NCBI RefSeq assembly: GCF_003651245.1 | Contig: NZ_RAPE01000007.1 | Coordinates: forward strand, 51,195-115,194 | DNA length: 64,000 nt | Reading direction: 5' to 3' | Source: Roseovarius spongiae | Lineage (GTDB): Bacteria; Pseudomonadota; Alphaproteobacteria; Rhodobacterales; Rhodobacteraceae | Shown: one piece after another, positions 26,327 through 35,148 of the stretch | Position numbering within the stretch: the first letter of the stretch is position 1 | How the letters are laid out: each line of letters starts with the position of its first letter | Made by a program: the position numbers and the translations under genes | The notes under the pieces: model-generated | What the model was told of the DNA's origin: nothing | Seen by the model: only the letters and a program-made list of their open reading frames with translations | Database searches by the model: none

Positions 26327-26724
26327 AGATACCCATGTCAGTCTTCATCTTCGCTATTGCGATGGCCCCAACTCTGGCGTCGCCACAAAGTCCATCGATA
26401 ACGCTGGACAACGGCTTTGACATTTGTCCGGATCGGCCATCACAACCTGAATGGATAGACAGACTGCCGTCTCGCGATGCATTCCAGGGCGCGGTGATCC
26501 AAATGATCTATCGGGCGCAAAGCTACAAGAATGTGATTGAGGCCGGCGAATGTTCGTGTGCGATCCGTTTCCCAAGTTGGAAGCGTTCGGTTCAACAGTT
26601 CAACGATAATTATCTAGGCGCTGATCGGAACGGCCTCCGGGACGCGAGGAATGAGTATCGAGCGCAAGCCAATGAGACGCGGGAGGCCGCTAAAGCATTG
26701 TGTGAAGACGCGGGCAACTGGTGA
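26323..26724 (+). CDS. Periplasmic hypothetical protein of the T4SS operon
   Basis: This is a 133-aa protein. The GTG start overlaps the preceding stop; ATG 26335 is an alternative. A signal peptide ends near residue 20, and the mature part has four cysteines (DICPDRPS, GECSCAI, LCEDAG) and a helical C-terminus. It resembles the exported 95-aa protein at 15798 in layout. It may assist VirB6, whose gene follows 14 nt later; this is inference. Confidence 0.65.
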   Translation: MKIPMSVFIFAIAMAPTLASPQSPSITLDNGFDICPDRPSQPEWIDRLPSRDAFQGAVIQMIYRAQSYKNVIEAGECSCAIRFPSWKRSVQQFNDNYLGADRNGLRDARNEYRAQANETREAAKALCEDAGNW

Positions 26725-26738
26725 TATAGGAGCGGAGA

Positions 26739-27827
26739 ATGAGCGTTGTTTCTTGGATCGTGGACGACGCCCAGGGGTTTTTAGACGAGGCAGCGGAGAC
26801 ACAGTTTGGAGCGGTGGCCGCTACAGTTGGAACAATTACGACGCTCGGTGCGACGTTGGTCCTAGTCCTCGTGGCAATAAACATGGTCTATCAGTATCGA
26901 GCTATGGATGGGCGGACTGCGTTTTGGCTAGGTGTCAAATTCGTTCTGATTGGCATTTTCGCACAAAACTGGACCCAGTTTAACGCTTTGTCCGCTTCCA
27001 TTCTGAACGGGATCGATAGCATTGCCGGTTCACTCATCGCCGCAGTTGGGGGAGGGACACCGGGGCCTTCAGGCACCTACGCGGAGGAATTCGACAGTAT
27101 GATCGCCGATTTTGGTGATTACCTTAACGCCGCCGGTGAAGAACTGAACTGGATGGCCGGGGCGATTCTTTCCAATCTTGGCGTGTTCCTTCTTTCGCTA
27201 CTCGGCGCGCTTGCCGCTTTCTTGATGGTCGCTTCGCGCTTGATGATCGCACTCCTACTCGGGCTCGCCCCGATCATGATCTTCCTGACACTCTTCGATG
27301 TCACCAAAGACTATTTTGCACGGTGGCTTTCGGCGGTAGTCTCGTTTGCAATGTATCCGATTATAATTGCTGGGATTTTTTCAACCATAACCGGCATATC
27401 CGGCTCTTTGATCACTGAGCTCGGAGATCCGGAAGGCGCGCCGAACATTGGTGCACTTCTGCCTTTCTTCATGATGGTTCTTATGGCGAAAGGTTTCATC
27501 ATCGCAACACCGTTCATCGTGCGGGCGATTTCCGGTAATATAATGATGCCGGCACTTTCCGGAGGACTTGGCGGTACGTATACGTTCGGACGGGCTGTCT
27601 TCGGCTCACAACAAGCGCAAAATCGTTACCTGATGGGCTCAGCAACCGGTGCGGAGTACGCGGCTTTACGCGCAAGGGCCTTGTTGGGTATCGCTCCGAT
27701 GCCGGTTCGCGGCAGCTACGCGCAACCACGACCGGTGAAGGCAACCCAAGGCGCTACGGCAAAAGACGCTGGCACGGCGCCGGATTATCAGGCGCAGATT
27801 GACCGAAATCGACGCATTGGTCGGTAA
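26739..27827 (+). CDS. virB6: VirB6 / TrbL polytopic T4SS membrane protein
   Basis: This is a 362-aa inner-membrane protein with about six hydrophobic segments. It has the conserved central tryptophan region (about W140), a large periplasmic loop between helices 2 and 3 and a basic, disordered C-terminal tail. VirB6 forms part of the inner-membrane channel. It lies after virB11 rather than between virB5 and virB8, an order seen in some alphaproteobacterial systems. AGGAGCGGAGA precedes the ATG. Confidence 0.9.
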   Translation: MSVVSWIVDDAQGFLDEAAETQFGAVAATVGTITTLGATLVLVLVAINMVYQYRAMDGRTAFWLGVKFVLIGIFAQNWTQFNALSASILNGIDSIAGSLIAAVGGGTPGPSGTYAEEFDSMIADFGDYLNAAGEELNWMAGAILSNLGVFLLSLLGALAAFLMVASRLMIALLLGLAPIMIFLTLFDVTKDYFARWLSAVVSFAMYPIIIAGIFSTITGISGSLITELGDPEGAPNIGALLPFFMMVLMAKGFIIATPFIVRAISGNIMMPALSGGLGGTYTFGRAVFGSQQAQNRYLMGSATGAEYAALRARALLGIAPMPVRGSYAQPRPVKATQGATAKDAGTAPDYQAQIDRNRRIGR

Positions 27828-27932
27828 GCCATGAAACATCCCGACGCTTGATGCCGGTACTCAAAATGCTTGGGTGTGTCTATAAAGCTGCATAGTTCTG
27901 TGATGTCCGGCTGGGTCAGCGCGCCCTTGTGA

Positions 27933-29945
27933 TCAACGCGCTACCAGACGTCCACCGGACGCCGATTCTTCGGCGATCTGCCCCTCGAGACGATCTAAAT
28001 CACTGAGCGCATCCTGAACCATGGCCATGTCATCTTCGCTAGCAGCCTCGACATCAAGCTCCGCCCGTGCCCCGAAATCCATCTCGAACTGGCCCTGATC
28101 ATCCACGATGGCTGCGGCGCGTACCCGCCGCGCATCCGAAGCAGTGCCGGGGTTGACACGCGAGTTTCCGCTGTGCTCGCCAAACCCCATCCTGGCCTCG
28201 AAATCGCGTTCCGTCAGACCTGACCCGCGCGGGGCCGTCGGCATTGCCCGGACGCTCAACGGCAGTTCGCCCATTGGTGCAACAGGGCCGTCCGGAAACG
28301 GCAGATCGCCTTCCTGCGCCGCGTGGATGCCCTTGAAGAACGGGTCCTCGAAATACACCACCCGCTTCGCCCGGACCGGCATCTGCGCATCGACCACGAC
28401 GACGATCTCGTCGAGCGGCAGGCGCCGCGCCTCGTCTTCGGGCAGGAGCGAGACCTCTTCGGTCCGTTCCGACTGGCTACGCCCCTCGAAGGGGTTCTTG
28501 CCGATGGCGCGGGAGCGCGTCACGACGGTCTTCGTGGTCTTGCCGACAGCCTTGCTCAGCTCTTCGACCGTCTTTTCGTCCGAAGGCGTCAGGTAGAGCT
28601 TGATGCCGGCATTACCTTGCAGAGCGCGCCGCGTGTTCTCGCCGTAGATCTCGTCGATGGCCGGAATGGTTTGGGTGACGATCGCGAGATGCCCGCGATA
28701 TTGGCGCAGGATCTCGATGCTCTCGGCCACGATGGGCATCTTGCCGAGGCGGTTGAATTCGTCGAGCAGGATCATCACGGGCCAGGGCTCGTCCGGGCCC
28801 GGCTCCTTTTCCTGCATCGCCGAGAGCAGGTCCGAGAAGAAGAGCCGGATCAGGGGCGCCAGGGGTTTTACCATGAGCGGCTGGACCACGAGATAGACGC
28901 TGAACGGCTTCTTGCGGATCGTCCGGAAGTCGAAATCCGACACCGACGTGGCCTCGTCGATCGCCGGGTTCTGCCATTGATCGAGCCCAGACGTCATCAG
29001 CAGCGACACATAGGAGGTCAAGGTGTCGTTGTTGGTCGACGCGAGCCGGGTGAATATCAGCCGTGCGGCCGGGTTCCAGACTTCGTGAGCGCGCGCGAGA
29101 TATTCTCTCTGCTTATGCCCGCCCGATGCGGCGATGCGGTAAATCTCCCCAAGCGTTGGTCGCTGCCGTTGGAAGGCCAGGAGCCCCGCGGCGACGAAGA
29201 GATCGATGCCGCCCTTCAGGAGGCCTTGCACCCGGTCGTTGTCGTTCTGAAGGAAGAGCGTCGCGAGGAGCAGCAGCTCCATCTGCTGGCGTGCCGAGTC
29301 TTTCAACTCGTAGATGCGCAGAAGCGGATTGTAGCGATGGGTGCGTTTGGTCTCCCAATCGGTTGGCGCGAAGCGGTAGACCGTATCGCCAGCCGCGGCG
29401 CGGTGGCGGGCCGAGGCCTCGTAGCATTCACCCTTCACGTCGAGGACGACAGCCGAACCCTGCCAGGTAAGCAGGTTCGGAATGACGAAGCCGGTTGTCT
29501 TTCCGCGCCCAGTGGGCGCCACGATGAGAGCGTGCGGAAAGGTCTTCGAGCAGAGGAATGGCGCGCGCGACGTCGGCTTGCCGAGCTTGCCGAGCACGAA
29601 GCCCGTGCCCGGGGCGCCGAAGAACCCGTTCCGCTTCATCTCCCGGCGGGTCTGCCAGTGGGTGTAGCCGAAGCTGGTGAGCGCCGAGCCGGACATCGCG
29701 AGGCTCATCAGGAGACCCAGGACCCCTGCCCCGCACATGATCAGGTTGATCAGTCGGAAGTCGTCCGGCCTGGCATGTCGAAACGCGAGGTAGTTCTCGG
29801 CAATGTAGAAGAAGTCGATATCCGCCTGGAACCCCAGATCGCGAAAGGTCAGAACGGCAGAGGCGATCACATAGCCGATGGCGACGGCGACGAGGGTCAC
29901 CAGCACCACACCGACAGCGAGCCGACCTCTCCCCATGCCGCCCAT
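27933..29945 (-). CDS. virD4: VirD4/TraG type IV coupling protein
   Basis: This is a 670-aa membrane ATPase that recruits the relaxase-DNA complex to the T4SS. Two N-terminal helices (about 10-33 and 64-90) are followed by a cytoplasmic ATPase domain with Walker A PTGRGKT (about 144-150) and Walker B VMILLDEFNRLG (about 390-400). The C-terminus is acidic. It shares a base with the relaxase stop (TGATG), so the two are translated together. It converges on virB6 with 105 nt between them. Confidence 0.95.
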   Translation of the reverse strand: MGGMGRGRLAVGVVLVTLVAVAIGYVIASAVLTFRDLGFQADIDFFYIAENYLAFRHARPDDFRLINLIMCGAGVLGLLMSLAMSGSALTSFGYTHWQTRREMKRNGFFGAPGTGFVLGKLGKPTSRAPFLCSKTFPHALIVAPTGRGKTTGFVIPNLLTWQGSAVVLDVKGECYEASARHRAAAGDTVYRFAPTDWETKRTHRYNPLLRIYELKDSARQQMELLLLATLFLQNDNDRVQGLLKGGIDLFVAAGLLAFQRQRPTLGEIYRIAASGGHKQREYLARAHEVWNPAARLIFTRLASTNNDTLTSYVSLLMTSGLDQWQNPAIDEATSVSDFDFRTIRKKPFSVYLVVQPLMVKPLAPLIRLFFSDLLSAMQEKEPGPDEPWPVMILLDEFNRLGKMPIVAESIEILRQYRGHLAIVTQTIPAIDEIYGENTRRALQGNAGIKLYLTPSDEKTVEELSKAVGKTTKTVVTRSRAIGKNPFEGRSQSERTEEVSLLPEDEARRLPLDEIVVVVDAQMPVRAKRVVYFEDPFFKGIHAAQEGDLPFPDGPVAPMGELPLSVRAMPTAPRGSGLTERDFEARMGFGEHSGNSRVNPGTASDARRVRAAAIVDDQGQFEMDFGARAELDVEAASEDDMAMVQDALSDLDRLEGQIAEESASGGRLVAR

Positions 29946-31807
29946 CAGTGAGTCTCCCCGCGCTCTTTGTCGCCGTCGGTGAGATCGGCCCTCTGGAGCT
30001 CGTATTCGCGGTCGGCGATCTCCGCGACGACAGCGCGGGCCGCCTCGCTGTTGGCTGTCGCCTCGTCGGACTGAAGGTAAACTTTCGCCGCATAGAGCCG
30101 GTCGAGACGATCCGAGATCTGCTCCCGGAGGACGTCCGTGTCGCCGTCCCGCAGCCGCTCGATCTGCTCCGCATCGAGTTCCCGCTCGACGGCCTCCCGA
30201 TAGGCCAGCCGCTGTTCTGCATCTGCGAAGGGCGCGGTCATCTCGCCGGCCCGCTCATGGTACAGAACCCGTCGCAGCTCCGGGTCGAGACTGGGTCCCG
30301 GGGCGATTTCCGCCGCCCCGCGCGCCTCCGTCCGGGACACCGCGTGGTCGGCCAACCGCGCGTCAGGCTCCGCCTCAATCACACCGTCCTGGCGGAGCAC
30401 CTCGTTACGTTCGAGCGTGATGCCAAGCTGGACATGAGCCCGGTTCAGCGCCTCGCGCGCGGTCTCAAGATCGGCGCGGCGCTCGAGGTTGAGCCCGTCG
30501 GTCTCCGCCACCCGCGCCAGATCGTCTGCGATCCACTGCCGCTCGAGGGCGGCATTCTGCGCGCCGGTCTCCATTCGCGCGATCACAACTGACGACCGGA
30601 TCCCGGTGCCTCTGAGCGCCGTGTCGATCTGCGCCCGGACATCCGGTTCCTGCAGCCGCATGAGCTGGTCCCGGTCGATATTCGCATCGGAATAAACCCC
30701 ACCGTCCGACGGCCGCTCGGTCAGCGTCACGGATCGCAGCCCGAGGGGCTGCATGTGGGCGAGCCGCGCCTGGATCTCGTTGAGGCTGCGCTCGAGGCGC
30801 GGACGTTCGGCCTCGGGTTTCTCGGCGATCATGCCCTGGACGCGCGCGACCTGATCAGCATAGCGGGTCCTCAACTCATCGAACGATTGTTCCTCGGCCA
30901 TGTAGACGTCTCCTTGAAGGGTGAGTTTGCCGCCCTGCGCCAGAAGTTCACCGGCCCGGAACAGGGCGTCCGAGATGTCTACCCGGGCCTCACGAGAAGC
31001 CTCCGAGGCGAGAGCATGGAACACGGTTCGCGTGTTGGCGATCTCCGCGAGCGCGCGCTCCAGATCGGCGCCGACGCGGGGCCTCGGCTCCGGTACCCGG
31101 CCCTCGTCCTTCGCTGCATAGACCTCACGGGTCCGCGGTGGATAATGCACCACCCCCCGGTCAAGCCGCCGGGTGGCTTCCAGCCGCACCCCGAACCTCT
31201 CTGCCTCCTCCACCATGGCGAGGCGGAAGTCGTCGTAGTTGAACCGGTGATCCCGACCAAGGAAGAAGAACTCGCCTTCCTGGGACCGGCGGTTCAGAAC
31301 GATGTGGGCATGCGGGTGCGCGCGGTCCTCGTGAACCGCGATGATGTAGTCGAAGTGGCTCGCATCGGTCTGGAAGAACCGCTCGGCAACATTCGCAGTG
31401 ATGTCGCGGACGTCCTCACCCCGCGTGCCGATCGGAAAGGACATGAGCATGTGTGTCGTCTGCCCGAGCTTCGGCTTGAACCCGGCACTCCAGCGCTTCG
31501 CAAAGCGCTCGGTGAGGTCCTTGATCTCCTTGCTGTCGAGCTTCGCCTTGCCGTCCAGGAATCCGGAACTGTCCACGATATGGGTGGACTTCGTGGTGAG
31601 GTAGCCGAGCTGGTTCGAGAGCTCGGATTTGGAATGGGTGCCCCCGCCCCGGATGGCCTTGAAGACCGCCGCGCGGTGACCTGCCGCCGCGCGGATCAGC
31701 TGCCTCTGTTTTGCGACGTGAAGCCCCTGCATGGAGCCCCGGATCCGGCTCCAGCCGTCCCGGAAGACCTCGCCGGTCACGTCATGGACGGCATCATTCA
31801 GCCGCAT
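29945..31807 (-). CDS. VirD2-type relaxase (MOBP-like)
   Basis: This is a 620-aa relaxase that nicks oriT and pilots the transferred strand. The N-terminal ~250 residues carry the nuclease domain: the histidine triad is in AHPHAHIVLNRR (about 163-174). A catalytic Tyr cannot be assigned with certainty; candidates lie in the first 80 residues (e.g. in QLGYLTTKS). The remainder is charged and helical. It overlaps the MobC-like gene upstream by 14 nt and virD4 downstream by 1 nt, which is the standard D1-D2-D4 arrangement. Confidence 0.92.
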   Translation of the reverse strand: MRLNDAVHDVTGEVFRDGWSRIRGSMQGLHVAKQRQLIRAAAGHRAAVFKAIRGGGTHSKSELSNQLGYLTTKSTHIVDSSGFLDGKAKLDSKEIKDLTERFAKRWSAGFKPKLGQTTHMLMSFPIGTRGEDVRDITANVAERFFQTDASHFDYIIAVHEDRAHPHAHIVLNRRSQEGEFFFLGRDHRFNYDDFRLAMVEEAERFGVRLEATRRLDRGVVHYPPRTREVYAAKDEGRVPEPRPRVGADLERALAEIANTRTVFHALASEASREARVDISDALFRAGELLAQGGKLTLQGDVYMAEEQSFDELRTRYADQVARVQGMIAEKPEAERPRLERSLNEIQARLAHMQPLGLRSVTLTERPSDGGVYSDANIDRDQLMRLQEPDVRAQIDTALRGTGIRSSVVIARMETGAQNAALERQWIADDLARVAETDGLNLERRADLETAREALNRAHVQLGITLERNEVLRQDGVIEAEPDARLADHAVSRTEARGAAEIAPGPSLDPELRRVLYHERAGEMTAPFADAEQRLAYREAVERELDAEQIERLRDGDTDVLREQISDRLDRLYAAKVYLQSDEATANSEAARAVVAEIADREYELQRADLTDGDKERGETH

Positions 31808-32372
31808 GGGCGAACTCCCTCAAGGCGGCGGTGGCCGCGAGTTGCATCGCGTCCCGGCGGCGGCGGACCAGCAGGTCGATCTCATCGGCAGAGTCCAGTA
31901 CGAACCGCGCCAGTCCCCGCATCTGCGCCAACCTGAGATCGGAGAACTCGGCCGCCGCTTGCCCCGTCCGGTTGGCCTCAGCCATGCGCTTCGTGAGCTG
32001 CGCAACCCCGTTCCCGACCTCGTTCAACAACGCCCTGTAGCGCGCCATCTCGGCTGCCAGCGCCACGTCCGGAACGAAGGTCCCGCCGGCGGCCTGGATG
32101 AGCCGTCTCAGCCCCTCTGTCCGGGTCTCGATCCCCGCCGCGGAGAACACCGCATCCAGCGCCTCGAGCTCCTCCGGCGTCAGCTTCACGGTCACGGCTG
32201 CCGTCGCCACGGCGGTGTCCTTCTGCCGCTCCGCATCGGCTTTGAGTGTGTACTGGATGGCCCTCTGGGAGACACCAAACCGCTCGGCCAGGTCCGACGT
32301 CGAGACGCTCTCTGCGGCCTCGCGCACGATCTCCATCTTCTCGGTAGCGGTCAGTCGTTTCATCTGGGACAC
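31794..32372 (-). CDS. MobC/VirD1-like relaxosome accessory protein
   Basis: This is a 192-aa protein. The N-terminal ~45 residues form a helix-turn-helix (STSDLAERFGVSQRAIQYTL). The central part has the KLTPEELEALDAVF...RTEGLRRLI pattern of ribbon-helix-helix MobC proteins, and a long helical tail follows. It should bind oriT and help the relaxase open the strands. The start may be M1 or M4. oriT is expected directly upstream, in the gene-free region beginning at 32373. Confidence 0.85.
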   Translation of the reverse strand: MSQMKRLTATEKMEIVREAAESVSTSDLAERFGVSQRAIQYTLKADAERQKDTAVATAAVTVKLTPEELEALDAVFSAAGIETRTEGLRRLIQAAGGTFVPDVALAAEMARYRALLNEVGNGVAQLTKRMAEANRTGQAAAEFSDLRLAQMRGLARFVLDSADEIDLLVRRRRDAMQLAATAALREFAHAAE

Positions 32373-32560
32373 GCGAAGAAAGCCCCCCTATTTCCTGCCA
32401 CCTTCAGCAGCGACCCCTTCACATTCACAAAGCTAATGGTCTTTGTCAATGCCGTATTATTGATCCTCAACAGGATTTCTGTTTCTGAGCTGGTTCTCGC
32501 CGAGTGCCCAAGGGGTGAAGCCGTCATCGGAAAGACGAGCTTCAAACCGTCTCATGTCCG
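32373..32560. other. Candidate oriT region
   Basis: This region has no gene, sits directly upstream of the MobC-relaxase-virD4 operon and is AT-richer than its surroundings. It contains a small hairpin ATCCT-CAAC-AGGAT near 32471-32484, which on the minus strand reads AATCCTGTTG, close to the YATCCTG-Y nick consensus of MOBP elements. TTTCCTGCC near 32390-32400 is another weak match. Placement is inferred from context. Confidence 0.45.
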
Positions 32561-32954
32561 CGACGCTGCCTTCCGCGCCTCAGGACCACCGCCCGGCCTT
32601 CCTCCTGCCCGCGCCAGAGGTTCTGACCGAACACGCATGTGTTCGGACGGAAGCGAGGGGGCGGCGCAAACCCTCTCCGATGGGGCGGTCCGGCGGGGTC
32701 AAGGAGGGCCAGATTTGGTCCCCAAATCTCTGCCGGAAAAACCCGGCAGGCGTAGCCGAAGGGTTATTCCGGATGGCCCCCTTGAGGCCGCCGGACCGCC
32801 CTGTCACGGACCAACTCGTCCGTCGACCGGGACCGCAAGCGGTCCCGGTCCACCATGACTTGAGCCGGGCCACCGGCCCGGCTCTCCTTCCCTCGCGCAG
32901 CGGTCCTGGCAACGGGCCAGGGCCGCCCGTGGGCGGCCCATCCTCGTGAGAAAA
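32561..32954. repeat. Gene-free stretch with a series of perfect hairpins
   Basis: No credible gene is present. Five perfect inverted repeats lie within 230 bp: 32711-32729 (8-bp arms), 32730-32749 (7-bp arms), 32825-32850 (12-bp arms, 2-nt loop), 32862-32884 (10-bp arms, 3-nt loop) and 32920-32939 (9-bp arms, 2-nt loop). None is followed by a clear T-tract. They may act as single-strand structures near oriT or as terminators for the small gene at 32955. Confidence 0.75.
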
Positions 32955-33161
32955 TTACTCTTGCGGTTCCTTCGAGCTCGGCGGAAACATCACGACCTCC
33001 TGGACCGCGACCGGGAAGTCGAGCTTGAGGCTGAAGAACTCCGAGCCGTCCCCGTTGCGGGTGTTGCGGAACATCGCGCCGACGCGCTGGAAGCGGGTGC
33101 GTTCCTGGCCGTCACTGTCGGTGAACTTGACGGGGACGGTGGCGACGTAGTGGTTGGTCAT
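32955..33161 (-). CDS. Small conserved plasmid-type hypothetical protein
   Basis: This is a 68-aa soluble protein with a beta-rich pattern (YVATVPVKFTDSDGQERTRF...RVGAMF) and a hydrophobic strand near the C-terminus (VVMFPPSS). It starts at an ATG preceded by AAAGGAGAG and the leader ending GAGACCCAA, shared with other genes of this region. The fold may be like the DUF736-type small proteins further right, but I cannot confirm this. It is the accessory gene nearest to the presumed oriT. Confidence 0.65.
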   Translation of the reverse strand: MTNHYVATVPVKFTDSDGQERTRFQRVGAMFRNTRNGDGSEFFSLKLDFPVAVQEVVMFPPSSKEPQE

Positions 33162-34218
33162 TTGGGTCTCTCCTTTTTTGCGATGGGGATCTCACAGCAC
33201 GGGGGCAAGAGGATCGGTCGCAAGCGCAAATGCGGAGGGTCCGCGGCCCCCGGCGTGGAAGCCGTATTTGTGCTTGCCGGAGCGCAAGCGGAGGGCACGG
33301 ACGGGCCGACCCCGTGCGATCCACACTAGGGTGGCCACTGAGACCATGCAAACGCCATCGGTCCTGTCGAAGTTTGTGAGATATGGCGAGGTCCGGGCCG
33401 CGCTCATCCAAAGAGCCGGTGAGATGGTGCGCCCGCGCCCCATCGGCACAGCGGGGCTCTTCAGCCCCGAGCGCATCCCCGATGTTGCGATCCGGTGCGG
33501 ATGATGCAGGTCTGGCTTGAGCAGCAGAGGGCCCCCCAGGATGGTCCCCCATCTCCGGGCAGCGCGGTCGATGCGCTGCGCCCGCCCCAGCGATCTGCAC
33601 CCGAACGGGCGGATCGCGGGATGACTGGCGCGCATGAGGGCAACTCCGCCGGCTGGCTCCGGAGGAGACGGCCGCCGGGGTATGCCGCTCAGCGTGCCCA
33701 GGGAGCCCCGTGTTCCGAGTGGAGGCCGGCACGGCCGGAACTTGCGAGCGCGGTGACGGCGGTGCAACCGCCGGCAGGGGCCCATCATGACGCAGACCGA
33801 ACACGGTTGATCGTGGGGATCTGGCGAACTTGTCTCGGTCGGTTGAAACGCAGAGCAGCCCCGCCCGGCCGCCGGCCGGGCGGGGCTGCTCATGTGTGTG
33901 TGTGTTTTGACGGCAGGTTCGCCCGGGCAAACGCCGCGACCGGACGCGGAAGACGGATGAAGCAGCGGGATCGTTTTGCCTCTCAGCAAAACAGACCAAA
34001 GCGCAATCCGGCGGAGCGGCCAGGGAACGACATGCTCGCAAGACGGGCAAACCGGGATGCCGGGTGCTGCGCCGCGGTGAGGCCGCATGGGAGAAAGCGC
34101 GATCGACCAGGGGCCGGTATCTTACCTGCGAGTAAGCTACCAAGCGGGCACGACCGTCAGGCGCGCATATGGCCGATGGGAAACAACGAAAGGGCCGCCC
34201 GAAGGCGACCCTCTCAGT
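33162..34218. repeat. 1.06-kb gene-free region with long hairpin and direct-repeat copy 1
   Basis: Open frames here are GC-driven and lack ribosome-binding sites or recognisable products. Two features stand out. The first is a perfect 18-bp inverted repeat with a 3-nt loop at 33853-33891. The second, directly after it, is copy 1 (33889-34090) of a repeat whose second copy is at 35410-35615. Within copy 1, GTTTTGC/GCAAAAC arms (33973-33992) form a hairpin with a 6-nt loop. The region lies upstream of the 68-aa minus-strand gene. Confidence 0.8.
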
Positions 34219-35148
34219 TCATGTCTCTGCGGTCTTCTTCGCCGGGTCGTCCACCCGCATAACCGTCAGGCCTTTTGCTTCCGCCTTCTGCCCGAGGTTC
34301 AGCGCGACCCCGTTGCCACCGAAGAGGACAACCCCCGTCGCCGCGAACTTGTCGTCCAGCATCTCGTCGTTGCACTTGAACGGTGCCGCCCGCCCGTGCG
34401 CGGACCAGCGCGGATCGAAGCGCGCCTGCGCGACACCCCTTGCCCGGGCCCACCGGGCCGCGATCATCTCCGCCCCGCGCTTGCCACCCTTGTGGCAGAG
34501 GAAGATCTCCTGATTGCGGTTCTGTTTGATCCGCTCGCGAACCTTGTCCAGCGTGTTGAAGATCACATCGACATCGGTCCAGTCGGTGGCGCCCGAGACG
34601 ATCAGAGGCACGCCCTCAACTTTCGACTTCTCGGCGGTCTCGCGGTCATGCTGCTCCAGCAGTTGCCGTGCTTCAAAGACAGCACCTGTCTCCTGGGCCC
34701 GGACGCTCGCGCGCGACCCGGATGCCGGGATGAAGGCGTGACCCGTCTCGATCTCGTAGCATTCCGCCGCTGCCTCGCTCATCACCTCGATGGCGCCGAC
34801 GATCTCGCGCAAGTGCAGAAAACGGGCCTGCGCCTCTTCCAAGGCGGTCTCCGCGATCTCCGATCCGTCATGGGATTTCGCCAGCGCGCCGATTTTGTCG
34901 GCGGTGCGGTCGACTTCCTTGCCGAGCGCCACCTTGCGGCGCTGCAGGATCGTGGCGAGGCCATGGGCCAGCGGTTCTATTTCTGCTTCAAGCCCGGTCC
35001 CGCGCAGCGGACCGAGCAGAGCCTCGAAGCTCTCGCGGATGATGCGACCGGTCAGGATGTGATCCTCCGGGATCGGAAGCTCAGCGCCCTTCTCCGTCAG
35101 CCCGAAAAGCTCGATGGTCTCGTAGGTGTTTGCAGTGTCGTAAGCCAT
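34219..35148 (-). CDS. DUF2493 (SLOG-type) domain protein
   Basis: This is a 309-aa protein. The N-terminal two thirds are helical and the C-terminal part carries the DUF2493/SLOG Rossmann-like domain (VSGATDWTDVDVIFNTLDKVRER, HKGGKRGAEMIAARWA). SLOG domains bind nucleotides or nucleotide signals; DUF2493 proteins are common on alphaproteobacterial plasmids with no proven role. I set the start at ATG 35148; the frame remains open far upstream, but that part overlaps a repeat copy and looks non-coding. It lies between the two copies of the direct repeat. Confidence 0.85.
   Translation of the reverse strand: MAYDTANTYETIELFGLTEKGAELPIPEDHILTGRIIRESFEALLGPLRGTGLEAEIEPLAHGLATILQRRKVALGKEVDRTADKIGALAKSHDGSEIAETALEEAQARFLHLREIVGAIEVMSEAAAECYEIETGHAFIPASGSRASVRAQETGAVFEARQLLEQHDRETAEKSKVEGVPLIVSGATDWTDVDVIFNTLDKVRERIKQNRNQEIFLCHKGGKRGAEMIAARWARARGVAQARFDPRWSAHGRAAPFKCNDEMLDDKFAATGVVLFGGNGVALNLGQKAEAKGLTVMRVDDPAKKTAET

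Noticed and set aside
27828..27932. Terminator between convergent virB6 and virD4
   Set aside because: No stem with T-tract was found by inspection in the 105 bases.
28323..29951. A 542-codon plus-strand frame opposite virD4
   Set aside because: virD4 on the minus strand has both Walker motifs and membrane helices; the opposite frame is an artefact of codon bias.
32700..32950. Hairpin series considered as a CRISPR array
   Set aside because: The stems differ from each other in sequence, there are no equal spacers and no cas genes nearby.
33112..34143. Several 250-340-codon frames in the gene-free region
   Set aside because: They cross the 18-bp hairpin and the direct repeat, lack start signals and read as proline/arginine-rich noise.
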